64,000 nucleotides of DNA from Enterobacter sp. kpr-6 (GTDB taxonomy: Bacteria > Pseudomonadota > Gammaproteobacteria > Enterobacterales > Enterobacteriaceae). The notes under the pieces are model-generated. The model saw only the letters and a program-made list of their open reading frames with translations. It did not search any database and was not told the origin of the DNA. The stretch is taken from contig NZ_FOYH01000003.1 of NCBI RefSeq assembly GCF_900116015.1, positions 434,001 through 498,000 on the forward strand, given 5' to 3'. Position numbers and translations under genes: made by a program. Positions 54,962 to 64,000 of the stretch are shown piece after piece (position 1 is the stretch's first letter; every line of letters starts with the position of its first letter).

Positions 54962-55906
54962 GTGACAAATTCCACTCTGCACATTGACGCGCCATCGCCG
55001 TCTCATCCGCACCTTATTTCCGATTTAGTTCATGGCCGACTTGTTCCCGGCCCAATCTGGCGTAAGCGTGACTATCGCCTGAAATTCCTGCTGCGTACGC
55101 TCATGTACTGGCCGTCAACGGTGAAAATGCTCACCAGCCTGTCGCAGCGCCCCGGTTTTGATCGTCTGCTCAGCGCGCAAACGACGCTGCCGAGTAAATC
55201 GCACCGTCAATATCTGACGCGTGGGCTTAACCCTGCAAGCCGTGCCAATGCGATCATCAGTCATTACGATTATATCGACAGCCTGCAATCGCCCGTGCTC
55301 GCGGAGGCGCTGACAGCGCCAACACCGATGCCGCTGCTGACCTTTGCCGGTAAAGACGAGGCGACCTTTTCGCTGTATGCCTCCTGTGCGCAAAAAGCCG
55401 AGCGCGAAGGTGAAAGCACCCTGTGGTTATATGACGGCAATAACACCCTGCTGGCCAGCGCGACCTTTAGCGTGGCGCAGGAAAAAGGCCAGCGCACGCT
55501 GGTGATTGGTGGTTTGCAGGGACCGCGCCGCAGCGTTTCCCATGAGGTCATTAAAATTGCCACCCGCGCCTGCTACGGGGTTTTCCCAAAACGCATGCTG
55601 ATGGAAGCCATCTGGCAGCTGGCAAAACTCACGGATATTCAGGCCATTTCTGGCGTCAGTGATAACGGGCATGTGTTCCGTGCCTTACGTTATCGCTTCA
55701 GCAAAGGACGCCATTTCCACGCCAGTTACGATGAGTTCTGGGCCTCCATCGAGGGCAAACAGGACGGCGCATGGCGCTGGCAGTTACCGCTGCAACCTGA
55801 ACGCAAATCTATTGAAAGCATCGCCAGCAAAAAACGCGCCGAATATCGCCGCCGCTTTGCCCTGCTGGACGGCGTTCAGGAGAGCCTCTCCGCGCTGTTC
55901 GAGTAA
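54962..55906 (+). CDS. VirK/YbjX (DUF535) family protein
   Basis: 314 residues from a GTG with AGAGG eight bases ahead; an ATG at 54923 is an alternative. The DUF535 pattern is present: DLVHGRLVPGPIWRKRDYRL, LNPASRANAIISHYDY, LVIGGLQGPRR and a basic SKKRAEYRRRFALLD end. Salmonella VirK and E. coli YbjX relatives are PhoP-linked and associated with resistance to host peptides; here that is inference. It is divergent from pphA and absent from this place in K-12. Confidence 0.85.
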   Translation: MTNSTLHIDAPSPSHPHLISDLVHGRLVPGPIWRKRDYRLKFLLRTLMYWPSTVKMLTSLSQRPGFDRLLSAQTTLPSKSHRQYLTRGLNPASRANAIISHYDYIDSLQSPVLAEALTAPTPMPLLTFAGKDEATFSLYASCAQKAEREGESTLWLYDGNNTLLASATFSVAQEKGQRTLVIGGLQGPRRSVSHEVIKIATRACYGVFPKRMLMEAIWQLAKLTDIQAISGVSDNGHVFRALRYRFSKGRHFHASYDEFWASIEGKQDGAWRWQLPLQPERKSIESIASKKRAEYRRRFALLDGVQESLSALFE

Positions 55907-55996
55907 TCTGTATGCCCCGCCAGTCCGACATCTGGCGGGGCTTCTGCGTCTCTGATATTGTCTTAACGCCGGGAAAACTTAAGACAAGGTCAGGTT

Positions 55997-56437
55997 ATGC
56001 AGAAGTATGATGAATTGTGGCAAGCGATTGACGCACGCGTGCGTGAAAATAACGACATCCCTTTCGCTGATATGGAAAATGAAGAGAGCGTACTGGGCAA
56101 TGCCACCCGACAGCGCATCGCGCAAATCTTTATCCTCGAAGTGCTGCTGGCACGGCATCGCGAAAAGTATGCCAGTGCTTTCGTCCCTCTGCCGGGCGAA
56201 GACGCGCTCTACCATCTGATTTTTAAACGCACCGGCTGGAAACCCTTCGAGATAAAACAGCTTTCGTTTAACGATGCCATGTTTGTAATCGCTGAACTGT
56301 TTCGTGATGAAAACCTGCCGATCGACGTCCGCGAGATGCTGCGCGCGCAAGGCGTGCGGGACGCAACTTACCCCAATTTCGATTTCTCAGAAAAAGACTG
56401 GTCGCCACGTGAGAACGCCGTATTCCTGCAACGATAA
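55997..56437 (+). CDS. conserved protein of unknown function (possibly ECs1072-like)
   Basis: 146 residues, soluble, with no signal or membrane segment. Tryptophan-containing N-terminus QKYDELWQAIDARV, then FILEVLLARHREKYA, EDALYHLIFKRTGWKPFEIK and a C-terminal DWSPRENAVFLQR. It may belong to the phage-associated ECs1072 group; I am not certain. AAGGTCAGG precedes the ATG. It follows the VirK-like gene with a 90-base gap. Confidence 0.65.
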   Translation: MQKYDELWQAIDARVRENNDIPFADMENEESVLGNATRQRIAQIFILEVLLARHREKYASAFVPLPGEDALYHLIFKRTGWKPFEIKQLSFNDAMFVIAELFRDENLPIDVREMLRAQGVRDATYPNFDFSEKDWSPRENAVFLQR

Positions 56438-56514
56438 ACCCGAAAGGCCTCACAGAAAAAATTTAACATCGGTTAAAAAATGGCTGGACGAATGTGGGGC
56501 GGGATATGATATGG

Positions 56515-56823
56515 TTTAAGCTGGCTACAGGAAATTCTCATCATATTTGGGATATTCTGAGAGGCGTTTAAAAAGCCTTCGTATTCAGAAAGGCAAAAAA
56601 AGACCGAATACGATTCCTGTATTCGGTCCAGGGAAATGGCTCTTGGGAGAGAGCCGTGCGCTAAAAGTTGGCATTAATGCAGGCTAAGTACGCCTGGCAC
56701 TTTAAGAATAGATGACGCCGCCAGCTTTTCCAGTCTGCGACAAAAGTGGCCTGAAAAAAGCAGCAAACGTTGCACGCTTAAAGCAAAAAACCGCAATATC
56801 TGTGACCAGGTTTGCGGTTTTTT
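56515..56823 (+). ncRNA. sraC: SraC (RyeA) antisense sRNA
   Basis: The plus-strand transcript expected opposite SdsR, as in E. coli, ending at a terminator AAACCGCAA / TTTGCGGTTTTTT (about 56788-56823). The 5' end is not determinable by reading; a TATGAT at 56505-56510 is a possible -10. It pairs with SdsR over its whole length and is cleaved with it in E. coli. Confidence 0.55.
56595..56698 (-). ncRNA. sdsR: SdsR (RyeB) sRNA
   Basis: A 104-nt minus-strand sRNA, the E. coli length, with the conserved TTAGCCTGCATTAATGCCAA region, the GGCTCTCTCCCAAGAGCC hairpin and the terminal hairpin CCGAATACAGGAATCGTATTCGG plus seven U. Upstream CTATTCTTAA (56702-56711) is a sigma-S-type -10. SdsR is one of the main RpoS-dependent, Hfq-bound sRNAs in enterobacteria and targets mutS, ompD and others in relatives. 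Confidence 0.92.
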
Positions 56824-56852
56824 ATTGGGAATCAATAAAACATTTTTGGTAT

Positions 56853-57191
56853 TTAACAGAGCTTTTCGGCTCGCTCGACAAAGGGTGCCAGGCTCATTTT
56901 CTCGCCGGGTTTCGCCGGATCATCACTCTGTATCACCGTCAGCGGCGTCCCACTCGCTTTACCCTCAGCCACCTGCTGTTTTGCCACATCGTTTAACGGA
57001 TATTGCACCAGCGTGCTGGGGTTAATCACAAACAGTGCGTGTCCCGGTCGACAGGTCAGCATCACCTCTTCGCGATTGAACGCCCATTTATCTTTACCGA
57101 CTTCAAAGCGGCTGACGGTAATCACCTGCGGCGCTGCCAGCGCGGAAGCGGAAAAAGTGAGTAACAGTGCCGATAAAATATGTTTCTTCAT
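56853..57191 (-). CDS. yebY: YebY, periplasmic protein (DUF2511)
   Basis: 112 residues from [14 protein letters not shown] with a signal peptide ending ALA. The mature part [20 protein letters not shown] and FVERAEKLC closely match E. coli YebY. It is the last gene of the yobA-yebZ-yebY group; a role in copper homeostasis is suggested by the partners. Starts 16 bases after yebZ. Confidence 0.92.
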   Translation of the reverse strand: MKKHILSALLLTFSASALAAPQVITVSRFEVGKDKWAFNREEVMLTCRPGHALFVINPSTLVQYPLNDVAKQQVAEGKASGTPLTVIQSDDPAKPGEKMSLAPFVERAEKLC

Positions 57192-57207
57192 GGTTTTCGC
57201 CAGTTGT

Positions 57208-58077
57208 TCAGTAAGGTTCAAGGGTGGCAAACAGACTGACCAGCGCCAGCACTGCCACACCCGATATAACTTCCGCCTGAGTCAGACGGATAAATAAAGG
57301 GTAAGCCTGATGCCCGTGCGTCCGAAAACGCGGCACCAGAACGTAGCGATTGACTACGGCTGCGATCAGCATCACGCCCACCAGCGCAACTTTAGCGATG
57401 AGCAGACGCCCGTATTCACTCTGCCAGGGCCAGACCGCCCCCTGAATCAGGAAGGTGTTGATCGCGCCGGTGAGGATAACACCTGCCACCGCAACGTGCC
57501 CATAACGGGAAAACCGCATCAGGGTGATAATCGCCTCTGCACGCCAGCGCCCCTGCGCCAGTCGTGTACAGACGATGACTGGCAGCAGCCCGCCAAACCA
57601 GGCGGCGGCGCACAACAGATGCAGCGCATGATTAAGCCGTTGTAACCATCCCGGCATGCCTTCTCGCATCGCCGCATGTCCAACCGCTGCCTGGAGCAGT
57701 AGCTGCGCAATAATAAGCAACAGCAATAGCCCCTGCGCACGCGGTTTCAGCAAACTGGCGGTAAGGGTAACGATCGCCAGCAGAATTTGCCACTGCCAGA
57801 TTTGGCCGAACTGGGTTTGTGCTACGGCTAACCAAATCGCCGGGCGGAGGGTATCCGGCCAGCCGTTGCCCATCATCCCACCCTGCACGGCAAAGATGGC
57901 TATCGCGCTGACTGCATTTACTGTCAGAAGAAGCGGGAGAAACCGGTTCATGCGGCAAGTCAGTATCCGCTGAATGGGGGCCGGGCTGAGTTTTGCCGTA
58001 AACAGGGTACTGCCAAAGACCAGCATCAGGCTCAGGAAATGCATAAACCTCAGCCCGATATAGAGTGAAGCCAGCAT
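57208..58077 (-). CDS. yebZ: YebZ, CopD-family copper transport membrane protein
   Basis: 289 residues with about eight transmembrane segments and the CopD/PcoD pattern: [36 protein letters not shown] and [20 protein letters not shown]. Histidines in helices fit a metal site. It is thought to import copper into the cytoplasm with YobA. Begins three bases after yobA. Confidence 0.92.
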   Translation of the reverse strand: MLASLYIGLRFMHFLSLMLVFGSTLFTAKLSPAPIQRILTCRMNRFLPLLLTVNAVSAIAIFAVQGGMMGNGWPDTLRPAIWLAVAQTQFGQIWQWQILLAIVTLTASLLKPRAQGLLLLLIIAQLLLQAAVGHAAMREGMPGWLQRLNHALHLLCAAAWFGGLLPVIVCTRLAQGRWRAEAIITLMRFSRYGHVAVAGVILTGAINTFLIQGAVWPWQSEYGRLLIAKVALVGVMLIAAVVNRYVLVPRFRTHGHQAYPLFIRLTQAEVISGVAVLALVSLFATLEPY

Positions 58078-58080
58078 GAT

Positions 58081-58455
58081 TTATTTCACGCTAAACTGGT
58101 ATTTACCTTGTGTTTTATGCCCGTCCACCGACACAACGTGCCAGTCTACGGTATAGTGTCCCGGTATCAGCGGCTGTTCCAGCGGCACAATGAGCTGTGT
58201 TTTGTCGTTTTCGTTGCGCTTGACCGCACCCGTTTTAATATCCTGCTGCTTTGCGCCGGTGATCTTTACGCCGCTGAACTGCGGCTCAATGCCTTCTGAG
58301 AAGTTAAGCGTCAACGCCTGCGGCGCGGCGTCTACCTGAGCATCCGCTGCCGGGTACTGATGCTTAAGATGTGCATGGGCGAAAGCGAATTGCGCGGTGG
58401 TCATACCCGCAATCAGAATGAGTGCGCAACGAAGGCGAGATAGCGTGAGAGTCAT
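58081..58455 (-). CDS. yobA: YobA, CopC-type periplasmic copper-binding protein
   Basis: 124 residues with a signal peptide ending FAHA. The mature N-terminus begins HAHLKHQYPAAD, whose histidine is the Cu(II) ligand of CopC proteins, with further ligands in the DWHVVSVDGHKTQG end. A periplasmic copper chaperone or carrier; first gene of yobA-yebZ-yebY. Confidence 0.93.
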   Translation of the reverse strand: MTLTLSRLRCALILIAGMTTAQFAFAHAHLKHQYPAADAQVDAAPQALTLNFSEGIEPQFSGVKITGAKQQDIKTGAVKRNENDKTQLIVPLEQPLIPGHYTVDWHVVSVDGHKTQGKYQFSVK

Positions 58456-58591
58456 CTAATCCATTCCTTTTAGTTATGTGTTGTAGATGAGAATAACCTC
58501 GCATAATGATTGAGTCGAGTCTGATAGTTAGCAGACTTGCCTTTCTGCGGCAGGCTTAGTAAGTTTTGCGCCGAATAACCAGGAGAAGACT

Positions 58592-58822
58592 ATGAACACC
58601 AATCTCGCAAAACTGCCCCAGGATGAGATGGACAAGGTGAATGTTGATTTAGCGGCAGCGGGTGTGGCCTTTAAAGAGCGCTACAACATGCCGGTGATTG
58701 CAGAGGCCGTCGAGCGCGAACAACCCGCTCACCTGCGCGACTGGTTTAGGGAAAGGTTGATCGCGCACCGTCTGGCGTCAGTTTCCCTGTCCCGATTACC
58801 TTATGAACCTAAAATTAAATAA
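58592..58822 (+). CDS. holE: DNA polymerase III theta subunit HolE
   Basis: 76 residues as in E. coli. The three-helix theta protein pattern is visible ([20 protein letters not shown], then [19 protein letters not shown]). It stabilises the epsilon proofreading subunit. AGGAGAAGACT precedes the ATG. yobB, which separates holE from exoX in K-12, is absent here. Confidence 0.95.
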   Translation: MNTNLAKLPQDEMDKVNVDLAAAGVAFKERYNMPVIAEAVEREQPAHLRDWFRERLIAHRLASVSLSRLPYEPKIK

Positions 58823-58848
58823 CGTCGGTTTAGCGCCGGGAGAAAGCC

Positions 58849-59511
58849 ATGTTACGCGTGATTGACACCGAAACCTGCGATTTGCAGGGCGGCATTGTAG
58901 AAATCGCTTCTGTTGACGTCGTCAACGGGCAAATCGTCAATCCAATGAGTCATCTGGTGCGACCGGATCGCCCTATCAGCCCTCAGGCGATGGCTATCCA
59001 TCGTATTACTGAATCCATGGTGGCCGACAAACCCTGGATTGAAGACGTCGTTCCGCATTATCACGGCAGCGAATGGTACGTGGCGCATAACGCCAGCTTT
59101 GATCGCCGGGTACTGCCGGAAATGCCGGGGGAGTGGATCTGCACCATGAAACTGGCACGCCGCCTGTGGCCGGGGATTAAGTACAGCAATTTGGCGCTGT
59201 ATAAATCCCGCAAGCTCAATGTACAAACGCCGCCGGGGTTACACCATCACCGCGCGCTTTACGACTGCTATATCACCGCGGCGCTGTTAATCGACATCAT
59301 GAATACGTCGGGCTGGACGCCGGATCAGATGGCGACCATCACCGGGCGTCCGGCCTTGCTGACGACGTTCCCGTTCGGTAAGTATCGCGGTAAACCCGTG
59401 TCTGAAGTTGCTGAACGCGATCCTGGCTATCTGCGCTGGTTGTTTAACAACCTGGATCGTATGAGCCCGGAATTACGACTGACGCTTAAGCACTATCTCG
59501 ACGAGAACTAA
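58849..59511 (+). CDS. exoX: exodeoxyribonuclease X
   Basis: 220 residues. A DEDDh exonuclease with [12 protein letters not shown] (Exo I), [10 protein letters not shown] (Exo II) and the [16 protein letters not shown] region (Exo IIIepsilon). A C-terminal [15 protein letters not shown] segment matches ExoX. It acts in mismatch repair and recombination. Its end overlaps ptrB by four bases (convergent). Confidence 0.95.
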   Translation: MLRVIDTETCDLQGGIVEIASVDVVNGQIVNPMSHLVRPDRPISPQAMAIHRITESMVADKPWIEDVVPHYHGSEWYVAHNASFDRRVLPEMPGEWICTMKLARRLWPGIKYSNLALYKSRKLNVQTPPGLHHHRALYDCYITAALLIDIMNTSGWTPDQMATITGRPALLTTFPFGKYRGKPVSEVAERDPGYLRWLFNNLDRMSPELRLTLKHYLDEN

Positions 59512-61565
59512 TTTTTGTTGCCCGGCAGGGTGCCCTGCGCCAGCGCAATCAGGAAGGCATATTCCATTGCCACGCCTTCATAGGATTTGAAGCGACCCGA
59601 TTTCCCGCCGTGCCCGGAATCCATATCAGTGCACAACAGCAACAGGTTGTTGTCTGTTTTCATCTCCCGCAGTTTTGCGACCCACTTGGCAGGCTCCCAG
59701 TATTGCACCTGGGAGTCATGCAGGCCGGTGGTCACCAGCAGGTGCGGATACGCCTTGCGCCCCACATTGTCATAGGGGCTGTAACTCTTCATATAGGCGT
59801 AATATTCAGGATCCTGCGGATTGCCCCACTCCTCAAATTCCCCCGTCGTTAACGGAATCGACTCATCGAGCATGGTGGTCACCACATCGACAAAAGGCAC
59901 CTGGGCAATAACGCCATGGAACAGATCCGGGCGTTGATTGATCACCGCACCCATTAACATTCCCCCTGCGCTGCCGCCCATGCCATAACAGTACAGCGGT
60001 GAACCGTAGCCCTGAGAGATGAGCGAGTCGCAGACGTCGATATAGTCATTGAAGGTATTTTTCTTCTTCAGAAACTTACCGTCTTCATACCAGTGCTGCC
60101 CCAGTTCCCCGCCGCCGCGAACGTGGGCGATGGCAAAGACAAATCCGCGATCGAGCAGACTTAAACGACTGCCGCTGAAATCGGCGTCCATGCTCGAACC
60201 ATAGGAGCCGTAGCCGTAGACCAGCAGCGGGTTCTGGCCTTTGCGAAAATGCTTTTTGTGATAGACCAGCGAGACGGGAACTTCGACACCGTCGCGGGCT
60301 TTGATCCACAGGTGTTCGCTGCGATAGAGGGTGGAATCAAAGCCATGAACTTCCGTCTGCTTGATCACCCGCCGCTCACCGGTATCCATATCCAGCTCAA
60401 ACAGCGTGTCCGGCGTGGTCATCGACGAGTAGCCATAGCGCAGACGGGAAGTTTCTGATTCCGGGTTATAGGCAAGCCAGGTGACATACGCCGGATCGTC
60501 AAACGCGATCCCGGTGACTTCGCGCGTTTTACGGTTAATCTGCCGCAGACTGGTCAATCCGCGCTGGCGCTCTTCAACCACCAGCCAGTCGGTAAACAGC
60601 GTGAAGCCTTCAAGCATGATGCTCTCGCGGGGAGGAATGAGCACTTCCCACTGTTTTTCATTACGCACTTTGGTGCGATAGAGACCAAAGTTTTTCCCCT
60701 CGCGGTTCGAGCGTAAATAAAAGGTGTGCTGGTAGTGATCGAGAGAATATTCGTGATCTTTACGGCGGGGTAAGAAACGCAGCGGCTGCGCATCCGGGAG
60801 CTCCGCATCCAGCAGCAGCGATTCACTGGTGGTGGCGCTGGCAAGGGAGATAATCACATAGTGCTGCGAGGTGGTTTTGTGCAGACTGACGTAGAACGTC
60901 TCGTCCTGCTCTTCATAAACCAGTTCATCCTGACTGCCTGGCGACCCTACCGTATGCCGCCAGACCTGATAAGGCAGCAGCGTAGTGGCATGTTTACGCA
61001 CGTAATAGAGCGTTTCGGAATCGTTGATCCAGACAAAATCAGGCGAGACGTTCAGCAACGTTTCGGGATACCAGTTCCCCGTTTCCAGATTACGAAAACG
61101 AAGACCGTACTGTCTGCGGGAGAGGTAATCTTCCGCGAGGGCCATGATTTTGTTATCGGGAGAAACAGAGAGTCCTGCGAGCGTATAGAACTCGCTGTGC
61201 GCGGCCCGCTTATTGGAGTCCAGTAAGACCTGCCATTCATCCCACTCGGAACTGAGCACCGACTGGCGCTGATAAATGGCATATTCGCACCCTGGTTCAT
61301 AGACGTGCCGGTAGCGGTAGCCGTTTTTAACATATGGCGCGGATACTTCACGCTGAGGAATGCGATCGACAATTTCTTTAAGCAGCCGATCCTGTAAATC
61401 CTGCTGGCTCGCCATGACCTCACGGCCATAGTCGTTTTCTTCGTGCAGGTAATCCAGCACGTCCGGCTGCGAACGCGTATCGTCCCGCAGCCAGTAATAG
61501 TTGTCTGTTCGCGTATCGCCATGCAGAGACATGGCGTGGGGAATTTTTCGTGCTTTTGGTGGCAT
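59508..61565 (-). CDS. ptrB: oligopeptidase B (PtrB)
   Basis: 685 residues, an S9A prolyl-oligopeptidase-family trypsin-like peptidase. The N-terminal propeller has [19 protein letters not shown]. The catalytic domain has [10 protein letters not shown] (Ser), [17 protein letters not shown] (Asp) and [11 protein letters not shown] (His). It cleaves after Arg and Lys in short peptides. Confidence 0.96.
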   Translation of the reverse strand: MPPKARKIPHAMSLHGDTRTDNYYWLRDDTRSQPDVLDYLHEENDYGREVMASQQDLQDRLLKEIVDRIPQREVSAPYVKNGYRYRHVYEPGCEYAIYQRQSVLSSEWDEWQVLLDSNKRAAHSEFYTLAGLSVSPDNKIMALAEDYLSRRQYGLRFRNLETGNWYPETLLNVSPDFVWINDSETLYYVRKHATTLLPYQVWRHTVGSPGSQDELVYEEQDETFYVSLHKTTSQHYVIISLASATTSESLLLDAELPDAQPLRFLPRRKDHEYSLDHYQHTFYLRSNREGKNFGLYRTKVRNEKQWEVLIPPRESIMLEGFTLFTDWLVVEERQRGLTSLRQINRKTREVTGIAFDDPAYVTWLAYNPESETSRLRYGYSSMTTPDTLFELDMDTGERRVIKQTEVHGFDSTLYRSEHLWIKARDGVEVPVSLVYHKKHFRKGQNPLLVYGYGSYGSSMDADFSGSRLSLLDRGFVFAIAHVRGGGELGQHWYEDGKFLKKKNTFNDYIDVCDSLISQGYGSPLYCYGMGGSAGGMLMGAVINQRPDLFHGVIAQVPFVDVVTTMLDESIPLTTGEFEEWGNPQDPEYYAYMKSYSPYDNVGRKAYPHLLVTTGLHDSQVQYWEPAKWVAKLREMKTDNNLLLLCTDMDSGHGGKSGRFKSYEGVAMEYAFLIALAQGTLPGNKN

Positions 61566-61652
61566 AGCGTTAGTTCTTTTTAGTTCTACACCCTATAAGG
61601 GTGGCAAAACCCACGCATGTTGCAAGCGCAACGCGCCATCCTGCACAATTAC

Positions 61653-62312
61653 TTAGCCTGGTAACGCCTGTTTTTGCTGCTTAAGATCGCTTTCAATGCC
61701 GTCGCGAACGTCCTGTGGAATTTTTAACGCATCGCCCAGCGCATTCAGATAGCTACGCTCCATAAAGTGATCGGCATCGATAGCCGCGCAGCTTAAGAAA
61801 TAGAGTTCCAGCGCTTCTTCTTCATTTTTGACGTCGCGTGCCAGTCGCTGCGGATCGAGCGGTTGGTCGATAGCCTTCGCTACCAGCGCTCTGCCCTGCT
61901 CCTCAACGCCCGCTTCACGCATCTGCAATTCGATAGCGGCACGCTCTTTATCATCAATATGACCGTCGCTTTTGGCGGCAAAGACCAGCGCCAGAATTAA
62001 ACGTTCGGTGCGAACATCCAGCGGCGAGCTTTGCACGCCAAACTGAGGTTCATCCTGATGAGTGGTGCGCACGCGATCTTTGTATTTGTTCCACAGCACC
62101 GTACCCGCCACAGCCCCGCCGCCCATCAACAGCGCGCTGGTGCCGTACTTAGTTAACAGCTTTCGCGAGGATTTGTTGGAAACAAGCAGACCCGCCAGAC
62201 CGCCAAGCGCACCGGGCACAAGCAATTTACTTAATCCCTGCTCGCCAGATTGCGACGACGAATCGCCTTTTTGACCCAGCAAAGATTGCAGTTGATTCAT
62301 CCAGTTAGCCAT
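61653..62312 (-). CDS. yebE: YebE, DUF533 inner-membrane protein
   Basis: 219 residues as in E. coli. The N-terminus [16 protein letters not shown] is followed by a Gly-rich segment with one transmembrane stretch, then a TerB-like helical domain ([20 protein letters not shown]). Envelope-stress (Cpx) regulated in E. coli; function unknown. Confidence 0.93.
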   Translation of the reverse strand: MANWMNQLQSLLGQKGDSSSQSGEQGLSKLLVPGALGGLAGLLVSNKSSRKLLTKYGTSALLMGGGAVAGTVLWNKYKDRVRTTHQDEPQFGVQSSPLDVRTERLILALVFAAKSDGHIDDKERAAIELQMREAGVEEQGRALVAKAIDQPLDPQRLARDVKNEEEALELYFLSCAAIDADHFMERSYLNALGDALKIPQDVRDGIESDLKQQKQALPG

Positions 62313-62407
62313 GATGCCCCCTCCTGTTCAAATGTCATTCGACACAGAGTAAGTGAGGGGGTGTCAGGAAATGTCTAAAACAGCTAAAGATGCGAAAATT
62401 CTACAAC

Positions 62408-62755
62408 TCAGGGCTGCTGGTACTCTGCGCGCCCTGCTTTGCAATCCACGACGACCCGGTAATGAATGTCGGTGTTTTTACCGCGCACGGTGAGCGGCAC
62501 ATTCCACGTTCCGTCTTTACCGGTGATCTCTTTAACGTTTATCCAGGCCACCGGATCGGCCTGACCCAGTTTCTCCTGATCGTCTGCCCAGCGCGCGATA
62601 CGGTTTTGGAGATAATCACGCTTCACGCTGGCGGCGATGCCGTCTTCCTTGAGTCCTTCACAATCTAAAAATTTAACCGACTTTTCATTCGCGGCCTGTG
62701 CCGCAACGCTGGCTGCCAGCAGTACCATGCCGAGCAGTGCTCCTGATGTTTTCAT
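62408..62755 (-). CDS. yebF: YebF, secreted colicin-M-immunity-like protein
   Basis: 115 residues from [13 protein letters not shown] with a signal peptide ending AQA. The mature domain has two cysteines (LDCEGL and VDCKAG) and matches E. coli YebF (118), a protein exported to the medium through outer-membrane porins. It is convergent with nothing and precedes yebE on the minus strand. Confidence 0.9.
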   Translation of the reverse strand: MKTSGALLGMVLLAASVAAQAANEKSVKFLDCEGLKEDGIAASVKRDYLQNRIARWADDQEKLGQADPVAWINVKEITGKDGTWNVPLTVRGKNTDIHYRVVVDCKAGRAEYQQP

Positions 62756-62819
62756 GCTTTTCTCCTGTGAGCATAACCCACTAAAAGCATGGTACAAATT
62801 GCCAGCAGTGCAAGCGGCC

Positions 62820-63122
62820 TCAGGCCGCTTTAGTGCGTTTACCTGCCGGCAAATCGGTAACGTTAACCTCAGCAGGTGTCTCTTCACCCGGCAATTTACC
62901 GGACTTCAGAATAGCGCTGAGGGCATCTTTCTGTTCGGCAAACCACATGCCCATCTGCTCACGCTGTGCGTCCTCAAGCGCAACCGGCCCCTGAGCCAGC
63001 CAGCTTTCAAACACTTCTGCCAAATCGAGCATTTTGTCGTAAGCATCGGCTTCCTTTTTGCTGGCAAAAGACATTTTTTCTTCACCCTCACGAATGACCA
63101 CGTATTTAACTTCAACCGCCAT
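62820..63122 (-). CDS. yebG: YebG, SOS-induced protein
   Basis: 100 residues. [20 protein letters not shown] and the segments through LAEVFESWL match E. coli YebG (96). It is a DNA-damage-inducible protein of unclear activity. A LexA box lies 16 bases upstream of the start. Confidence 0.93.
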   Translation of the reverse strand: MAVEVKYVVIREGEEKMSFASKKEADAYDKMLDLAEVFESWLAQGPVALEDAQREQMGMWFAEQKDALSAILKSGKLPGEETPAEVNVTDLPAGKRTKAA

Positions 63123-63137
63123 GATGCAGCCTCACAT

Positions 63138-63157
63138 TACTGGTTATTTATACAGTA
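63138..63157 (-). promoter_or_regulatory. LexA box of yebG
   Basis: Minus-strand TACTGTATAAATAACCAGTA fits the SOS box CTGT-N8-ACAG with one mismatch in the CCAG half. It is positioned to repress yebG until RecA activation. Confidence 0.85.
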
Positions 63158-63201
63158 TCACTGTATCCCATCATTCCTCTGAGCGCAAGCCCACAAGACA
63201 C

Positions 63202-63224
63202 ACGCAAACGTTTTCGTTTATACT
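63202..63224 (+). promoter_or_regulatory. purT promoter with PurR operator
   Basis: ACGCAAACGTTTTCGT (63202-63217) matches the PurR consensus ACGCAAACGTTTNCNT, with a TATACT -10 box at 63219-63224. PurR with hypoxanthine or guanine should repress purT. Confidence 0.85.
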
Positions 63225-63253
63225 GGCGCGAACTTTTTAATGGGCAGGCTGTT

Positions 63254-64000
63254 ATGACTTTGTTAGGTACCGCGCTGCGACCCGCAGCAACTCGCGTTAT
63301 GTTACTGGGTTCCGGAGAACTGGGTAAAGAAGTGGCTATTGAGTGCCAGCGTCTGGGCATTGAAGTGATCGCTGTCGATCGCTATGCCGATGCGCCAGCC
63401 ATGCATGTGGCACACCGCTCGCATGTCATTAATATGCTTGATGGCGAGGCGTTAAAGGCACTGGTGTTGCAGGAGAAATCCGATTTTATCGTGCCGGAAA
63501 TTGAAGCCATTGCCACCGATATGCTGGTCGCGCTGGAAGCGGAAGGTCAGCACGTGGTTCCCCGCGCTCGCGCCGCGCAGCTCACCATGAACCGTGAAGG
63601 TATCCGTCGGCTGGCAGCGGAAGAGCTGCATTTGCCGACTTCACGTTATCGCTTTGCCGACAGTGAAGCGGCGTTTGGCGAGGCGGTGGCGGAAATTGGC
63701 CTGCCCTGCATCATCAAACCCGTCATGAGTTCTTCCGGCAAAGGGCAGAGTTTTGTTCGCCGTGAAGAGCAACTTGCCGATGCCTGGAAATATGCGCAAC
63801 TCGGTGGTCGCGCGGGTGCGGGCCGGGTGATTGTCGAAGGCGTGGTGGAGTTTGATTTCGAGATCACGCTGTTAACCGTCAGTGCCGTTGACGGCGTGCA
63901 TTTTTGCCAGCCTGTCGGTCATCGTCAGGAAGACGGCGATTACCGTGAATCCTGGCAGCCGCAGCAGATGAGCGAACTGGCCCGTGAGCGTGCGGAAGCT
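63254..64000 (+). CDS. purT: formate-dependent GAR transformylase PurT (3' end outside window)
   Basis: 249 of about 392 codons are present. An ATP-grasp enzyme converting glycinamide ribonucleotide and formate to formyl-GAR, the folate-free route in purine synthesis. [17 protein letters not shown] and [11 protein letters not shown] begin it, and the ATP-grasp loop SSGKGQSFV with the [18 protein letters not shown] segment follows. The ATG has GCAGG about nine bases ahead. Confidence 0.95.
   Translation, partial: MTLLGTALRPAATRVMLLGSGELGKEVAIECQRLGIEVIAVDRYADAPAMHVAHRSHVINMLDGEALKALVLQEKSDFIVPEIEAIATDMLVALEAEGQHVVPRARAAQLTMNREGIRRLAAEELHLPTSRYRFADSEAAFGEAVAEIGLPCIIKPVMSSSGKGQSFVRREEQLADAWKYAQLGGRAGAGRVIVEGVVEFDFEITLLTVSAVDGVHFCQPVGHRQEDGDYRESWQPQQMSELARERAEA

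Noticed and set aside
1-64000. CRISPR array, restriction-modification, retron or other defence system
   Set aside because: No regularly spaced direct repeats, Cas, methylase-nuclease pair or reverse transcriptase motifs were seen in any translated frame.

Overview
The window is chromosomal DNA of a member of the Enterobacteriaceae, most like Enterobacter or a close relative (Lelliottia, Leclercia, Kosakonia). The backbone proteins are near-identical in length and motifs to E. coli K-12 proteins and mostly in the same order. The join of minE to rnd, the absence of yobB and yebQ, and several extra genes show that it is not E. coli. No rRNA, tRNA, insertion sequence, integrase or CRISPR array was seen.

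Layout. (1) 1-3800: ycgN-ycgM-ycgL on the minus strand, divergent from minC-minD-minE on the plus strand (division-site selection). (2) 3806-12889: rnd, fadD, yeaY, tsaB, yoaA, yoaB, yoaH, pabB and nudL, covering RNA processing, fatty acid activation, tRNA t6A synthesis, replication-repair helicase and folate precursor genes. (3) 12890-29250: an accessory block inserted between nudL and sdaA, which are neighbours in E. coli. It carries small single-gene modules (cupin, GNAT, SAM methyltransferase, histidine phosphatase, exported protein), a GlxA-type regulator with a metallo-hydrolase and an alpha/beta hydrolase, an XRE regulator, a P-loop kinase, a hydrolase-VOC pair divergent from an ABATE/CGNR regulator, a TetR-SnoaL-like pair, a two-gene PQQ dehydrogenase, a lipoprotein and an RND pump remnant. 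Copies of a short palindromic repeat lie between its modules. (4) 29473-40081: sdaA, pdeD, yoaE, manXYZ, yobD, mntP (with a Mn riboswitch and MntR-like boxes), rlmA, yobF-cspC. (5) 40596-53891: an extra metallo-hydrolase, yebO, mgrB, yobH, kdgR, htpX, proQ-prc, msrC, letA-letB, rsmF, yebV. (6) 53963-64000: yebW, pphA, a VirK/YbjX-family gene and an unknown gene, the SdsR/SraC antisense sRNA pair, yobA-yebZ-yebY, holE, exoX, ptrB, yebE, yebF, the SOS gene yebG with a LexA box, and purT (cut by the window end) with a PurR box.

Most of the window is conserved housekeeping sequence. The parts most worth attention are the accessory block with its twin-hairpin repeats, the two-polypeptide PQQ dehydrogenase, the tandem MntR-like operators before mntP, and operator-like palindromes beside the accessory regulators. 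I did not find a clear new defence or mobile system. Functions of accessory genes are family-level calls made by reading the sequence, without database searches.
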